8,269 nucleotides of DNA from Campylobacteraceae bacterium (lineage in GTDB: Bacteria; Campylobacterota; Campylobacteria; Campylobacterales; Sulfurospirillaceae): the NCBI GenBank assembly GCA_027013265.1, contig JALUXQ010000186.1, positions 1-8,269 of the forward strand, in the 5' to 3' direction. This document shows positions 6,316-8,269 of the stretch, piece by piece. The position numbers were made by a program, and so were the translations under genes. Within the stretch, counting starts at the first letter, position 1; every line of letters begins with the position of its first letter. Below the pieces are notes generated by a model. The model did no database searches. It was not told the DNA's origin and saw only the letters and a list, made by a program, of their open reading frames with translations.

Positions 6316-6975
6316 ATGTCAAGAGCAGATAGTTTTGCTTCAAAAATGAAGCTAGAAAAATCAAAAAAAATGGCGATAGGTATAAGACAAAAATGCAATA
6401 TAAGTGATGAACTTTTCGCTGCCCTCGCTAGTAGCGAAAGAGAGTCTTTTGTGCCTACTGGTTTCGGGATTCATGCATATAGGCTAGATGCTTTGCCACT
6501 AGCGGCAAATCAATGGATAAGCTCTCCTCTAACTGTCGCAAAGATGACCGAAGCACTTAAGTTCCAAGGAGCAGACAGTGTTTTAGAGATAGGGTGTGGA
6601 AGCGGATATCAAGCACTTATACTAAGTAAACTCATAAGAAGAGTCTTTAGCATCGAGAGAGTTGAACGACTTGCAAAAGAGGCTAAAGAGAGATTTAAAC
6701 AATTAAACATCAATAATATAAATGTCCGTTTTGATGATGGACAAAATGGTTGGCGAGATTTTGCACCATTTGACAGAATTATCTTCTCTGCCTCCACAAA
6801 AGAGGTGCCTGCTAAACTTTTTGAACAACTCAAAATTGGTGGCATTTTAGTAGCACCGATAGAAAAATATCAAAAACAGATAATAACAAGATTTGAAAAA
6901 ACAGCCAATGGCATCAAAAAACAGGAGCTAGAGGATTGTCTCTTTGTGCCAGTTGTAGATGGTAAGGCTAAGTAG
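6316..6975 (+). CDS. pcm: Protein-L-isoaspartate O-methyltransferase
   Basis: Cytosolic SAM-dependent enzyme (219 aa, usual length) that methylates isoaspartyl residues in aged proteins and starts their conversion back to aspartyl. Visible landmarks in order: ESFVP (44-47), WISSPLTVAKMTEAL (substrate/SAM region, the common QTISQPY position), SAM motif I VLEIGCGSGYQA (89-100), the acidic SIERVERLA strand, DDGQNGW (the GDGxxGW position), and FDRIIFSASTKEVPAKLFEQLKIGGILVAPI, typical of the family. The ATG follows the preceding gene's TAG directly (TAGATG), so it is probably translated by coupling; only a weak AGGG (6303-6306) is nearby. I recall the nrdB-pcm neighbourhood from Helicobacter pylori (HP0364-HP0363), with no hydrolase recalled between them. 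Confidence 0.93.
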   Translation: MSRADSFASKMKLEKSKKMAIGIRQKCNISDELFAALASSERESFVPTGFGIHAYRLDALPLAANQWISSPLTVAKMTEALKFQGADSVLEIGCGSGYQALILSKLIRRVFSIERVERLAKEAKERFKQLNINNINVRFDDGQNGWRDFAPFDRIIFSASTKEVPAKLFEQLKIGGILVAPIEKYQKQIITRFEKTANGIKKQELEDCLFVPVVDGKAK

Positions 6976-6998
6976 TAGGCACAAAATGTGTGCCTACT
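6974..6998 (+). terminator. 10-bp hairpin between convergent pcm and copB
   Basis: AGTAGGCACA (6974-6983) pairs perfectly with TGTGCCTACT (6989-6998) around a 5-nt loop, overlapping the pcm stop codon. It contains five G-C pairs and is the strongest hairpin in the convergent gap. No proper U-tract follows in either direction (only scattered T near 7006-7020), so it is terminator-like but not classical, and might instead protect the mRNA 3' end. A second, A/T-only 7-bp repeat (7014-7020 with 7034-7040) overlaps the copB stop and could serve leftward transcription weakly. Confidence 0.45.
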
Positions 6999-7037
6999 GA
7001 TAAATTGCTTATAAAATTTTACAGTCAATTTAGAATT

Positions 7038-7718
7038 TTAAAACCAAAATCTAAAACCACCTACAATATAAGTCTCATTAAGTTTACTAAAATTATTTGT
7101 ATTGCCATAATTTTTACTCCATTGAACCCCTAAATAAGGGGTAAATTGCTTTGTAACATCATAATTTAACTTCAAATTAGCAGTTATATTTGACAAGCCC
7201 TTTCCTAGTTCCATTCTTGGTATATCTTTAGAGTAAAATGCAGTAGATACACTAGGTGTCAGGTAAAGCTTTTGTGTAATCAAAGCTTTATATTCTGCAT
7301 CAAGCCTTAATCCAATCGTGCCACTCCCTGCTAAAAGTGTTGCTCTCGTTTCTATAAAATATGGCAACATTCCTTGAAGACCTATTACTCCCCAAGTTTG
7401 ATGAGTTCCTGGTTTTTTATCGTATCCAGCCCCTAGTTGAATATCCCAATATGGAGAAATAGCGTGACTAACGACGAGCTGATTTTCACTCTGAGAAGAG
7501 CTATTTTTTGGTTTTTCACCTTCGCTATAAAGATATACTTTATTTAACTCAGTTCCTACCCAAAAGTTTCCACTCCAACTGATTGATTTGTCAATATTGC
7601 CTTGTTTTTCGAGTGAATCAATTGTTAATTTAGACCAAATTGGACTTTGAGCCGACGCTGCAAAGCTAGATACTGCTACACTTGAGATTAACAATGCCAC
7701 ACTTAATATTTTTTTCAT
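7038..7718 (-). CDS. copB: Copper resistance protein B, outer-membrane beta-barrel
   Basis: A 226-residue CopB/PcoB-family protein, thought to sit in the outer membrane and act with the periplasmic oxidase CopA in copper tolerance. The N-terminus MKKILSVALLISSVAVSSFA is a signal peptide with likely cleavage near SFA or ASA. Family landmarks are WSGNFWVGTELNKVYLYSEGE, SHAISPYWDIQLGAGYD, TWGVIGLQGMLPYFIETRA, LDAEYKALITQKLYLTPS, and a barrel-type C-terminus ending FRFWF with a terminal Phe. I chose the ATG at 7718 because AAGGAG (7730-7725) lies 6 nt before it; the frame is open to an ATG at 7733 that overlaps the copA stop but lacks its own Shine-Dalgarno. The protein is shorter than P. syringae CopB and has none of the Met/His-rich metal-binding repeats that often precede the barrel. 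It follows copA by 14 bases, so the two form one operon. Confidence 0.93.
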   Translation of the reverse strand: MKKILSVALLISSVAVSSFAASAQSPIWSKLTIDSLEKQGNIDKSISWSGNFWVGTELNKVYLYSEGEKPKNSSSQSENQLVVSHAISPYWDIQLGAGYDKKPGTHQTWGVIGLQGMLPYFIETRATLLAGSGTIGLRLDAEYKALITQKLYLTPSVSTAFYSKDIPRMELGKGLSNITANLKLNYDVTKQFTPYLGVQWSKNYGNTNNFSKLNETYIVGGFRFWF

Positions 7719-7732
7719 TTTTATCTCCTTCA

Positions 7733-8269
7733 TTATGCTACCACCACTTTTCTAAACATTCCTGCCATATGATATAGCAGGTGACAGTGATATGCCCAAG
7801 AACCCCTAGCATCAACCGTAACTTGCATACTTATTTTTGAACCTGGCTGAACAATAACTGTGTGTTTTCTAACAAATTGATTATCGCCACTTTCTAGGTC
7901 TGACCACATACCATGCAAGTGCATAGGATGATTCATCATAGTATCATTGACATATGTGACTCTAAGTCGTTCTCCATAATTAAAAACCAACGGCTTGGCA
8001 TCTGGATATGCTATACCATTTATCGACCACATGTAACGCTCCATATTGCCTGTTAGGTGCAGTACGATTTCTCTATCTGGCTTTTTATCGTTTGCTGTAG
8101 ATCTAAGAGACTTCAAATCAGAGTATTTTAAAACTTTTCTTCCATTGTTTCTTAATCCAACTCCTGGATCATCTAGTCTGTATTGTGGATTTTGTGCTTT
8201 CATCGTGCTTTGCGGACCATCAGCATGTTTTAAAGGTGTTATCGGAATGGCTTGGTTCATGCTTGAATT
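7733..8269 (-). CDS. copA: Copper-resistance multicopper oxidase CopA/PcoA type, C-terminal part, truncated by window edge
   Basis: C-terminal cupredoxin domain (178 residues visible; the frame is open to the window end at 8269, so ATG 8260 is internal). Periplasmic enzymes of this family oxidise Cu(I) and sequester copper. Counting from Met 8260, landmarks are DDPGVGLRNNGRKVLKYSDL, LHLTGNMERYMWSINGI, the copper motif HPMHLHG (H111, H114, H116) and WAYHCHLLYHMAGMFRKVVV (H158, C159, H160, H164). Type-1, type-2 and type-3 ligands of this half are all present. The oddity is that the axial Met comes four residues after H164 (M168) and not five, because the usual HMEAGM/HMEMGM stretch reads HMAGM. 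The visible linker before the domain is not rich in Met/His repeats. No promoter or regulator is visible; they would lie beyond the right edge. Confidence 0.93.
   Translation of the reverse strand, partial: NSSMNQAIPITPLKHADGPQSTMKAQNPQYRLDDPGVGLRNNGRKVLKYSDLKSLRSTANDKKPDREIVLHLTGNMERYMWSINGIAYPDAKPLVFNYGERLRVTYVNDTMMNHPMHLHGMWSDLESGDNQFVRKHTVIVQPGSKISMQVTVDARGSWAYHCHLLYHMAGMFRKVVVA

Noticed and set aside
5889..6398. Minus-strand 169-codon open frame
   Set aside because: It lies antisense across the hydrolase and pcm genes, which have clear family motifs; the predicted protein shows no recognisable domain and no good ribosome-binding site.

Overview
The window looks like chromosomal DNA from a Campylobacterota (epsilonproteobacterial) genome, probably a free-living Sulfurimonas- or Sulfurospirillum-like bacterium. 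The basis is low GC, A/T-rich codon choice, long T-rich promoter-like spacers, a NrdA with the Helicobacter-like insertion, and an nrdB-to-pcm order that I recall from Helicobacter. Genus level is a guess.

Bases 1-6975 (+ strand) are a deoxynucleotide-synthesis cluster. It begins with the 3' two-thirds of nrdA (class I ribonucleotide reductase alpha, cut by the window edge). A 209-base spacer follows with two inverted repeats and a likely promoter. Next comes a class III (anaerobic) set: nrdD, a 54-codon gene not called at usual length cut-offs, and the radical-SAM activase nrdG. Then come nrdB (class I beta), a nitrilase-superfamily amidohydrolase, and pcm (L-isoaspartyl protein methyltransferase). 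The oxygen-dependent enzyme (NrdA/NrdB) therefore brackets the oxygen-sensitive one (NrdD/NrdG), which would let the cell make dNTPs with or without oxygen.

The main discovery candidate is at 3690-3866. The NrdD reading frame stops just after its C-terminal zinc-binding site and lacks a glycyl-radical motif. The missing motif (RVMGYHRP) is encoded in the +1 frame by a separate 54-codon ORF with its own strong Shine-Dalgarno (AAGGAG, 6 nt before ATG) and an in-frame stop directly upstream of that ATG. This looks like a naturally split class III reductase with a stand-alone glycyl-radical subunit, not a sequencing frameshift. It recalls the spare-part logic of YfiD/GrcA for pyruvate formate-lyase.

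Bases 7038-8269 (- strand) are the end of a copper-resistance operon converging on the nrd cluster: the C-terminal part of a CopA/PcoA-type periplasmic multicopper oxidase (cut by the right edge) and a complete CopB outer-membrane protein. The CopA type-1 copper motif is one residue shorter than the usual spacing. A 10-bp hairpin lies between the two convergent units. I saw no tRNA, rRNA, CRISPR array, insertion sequence or phage gene.
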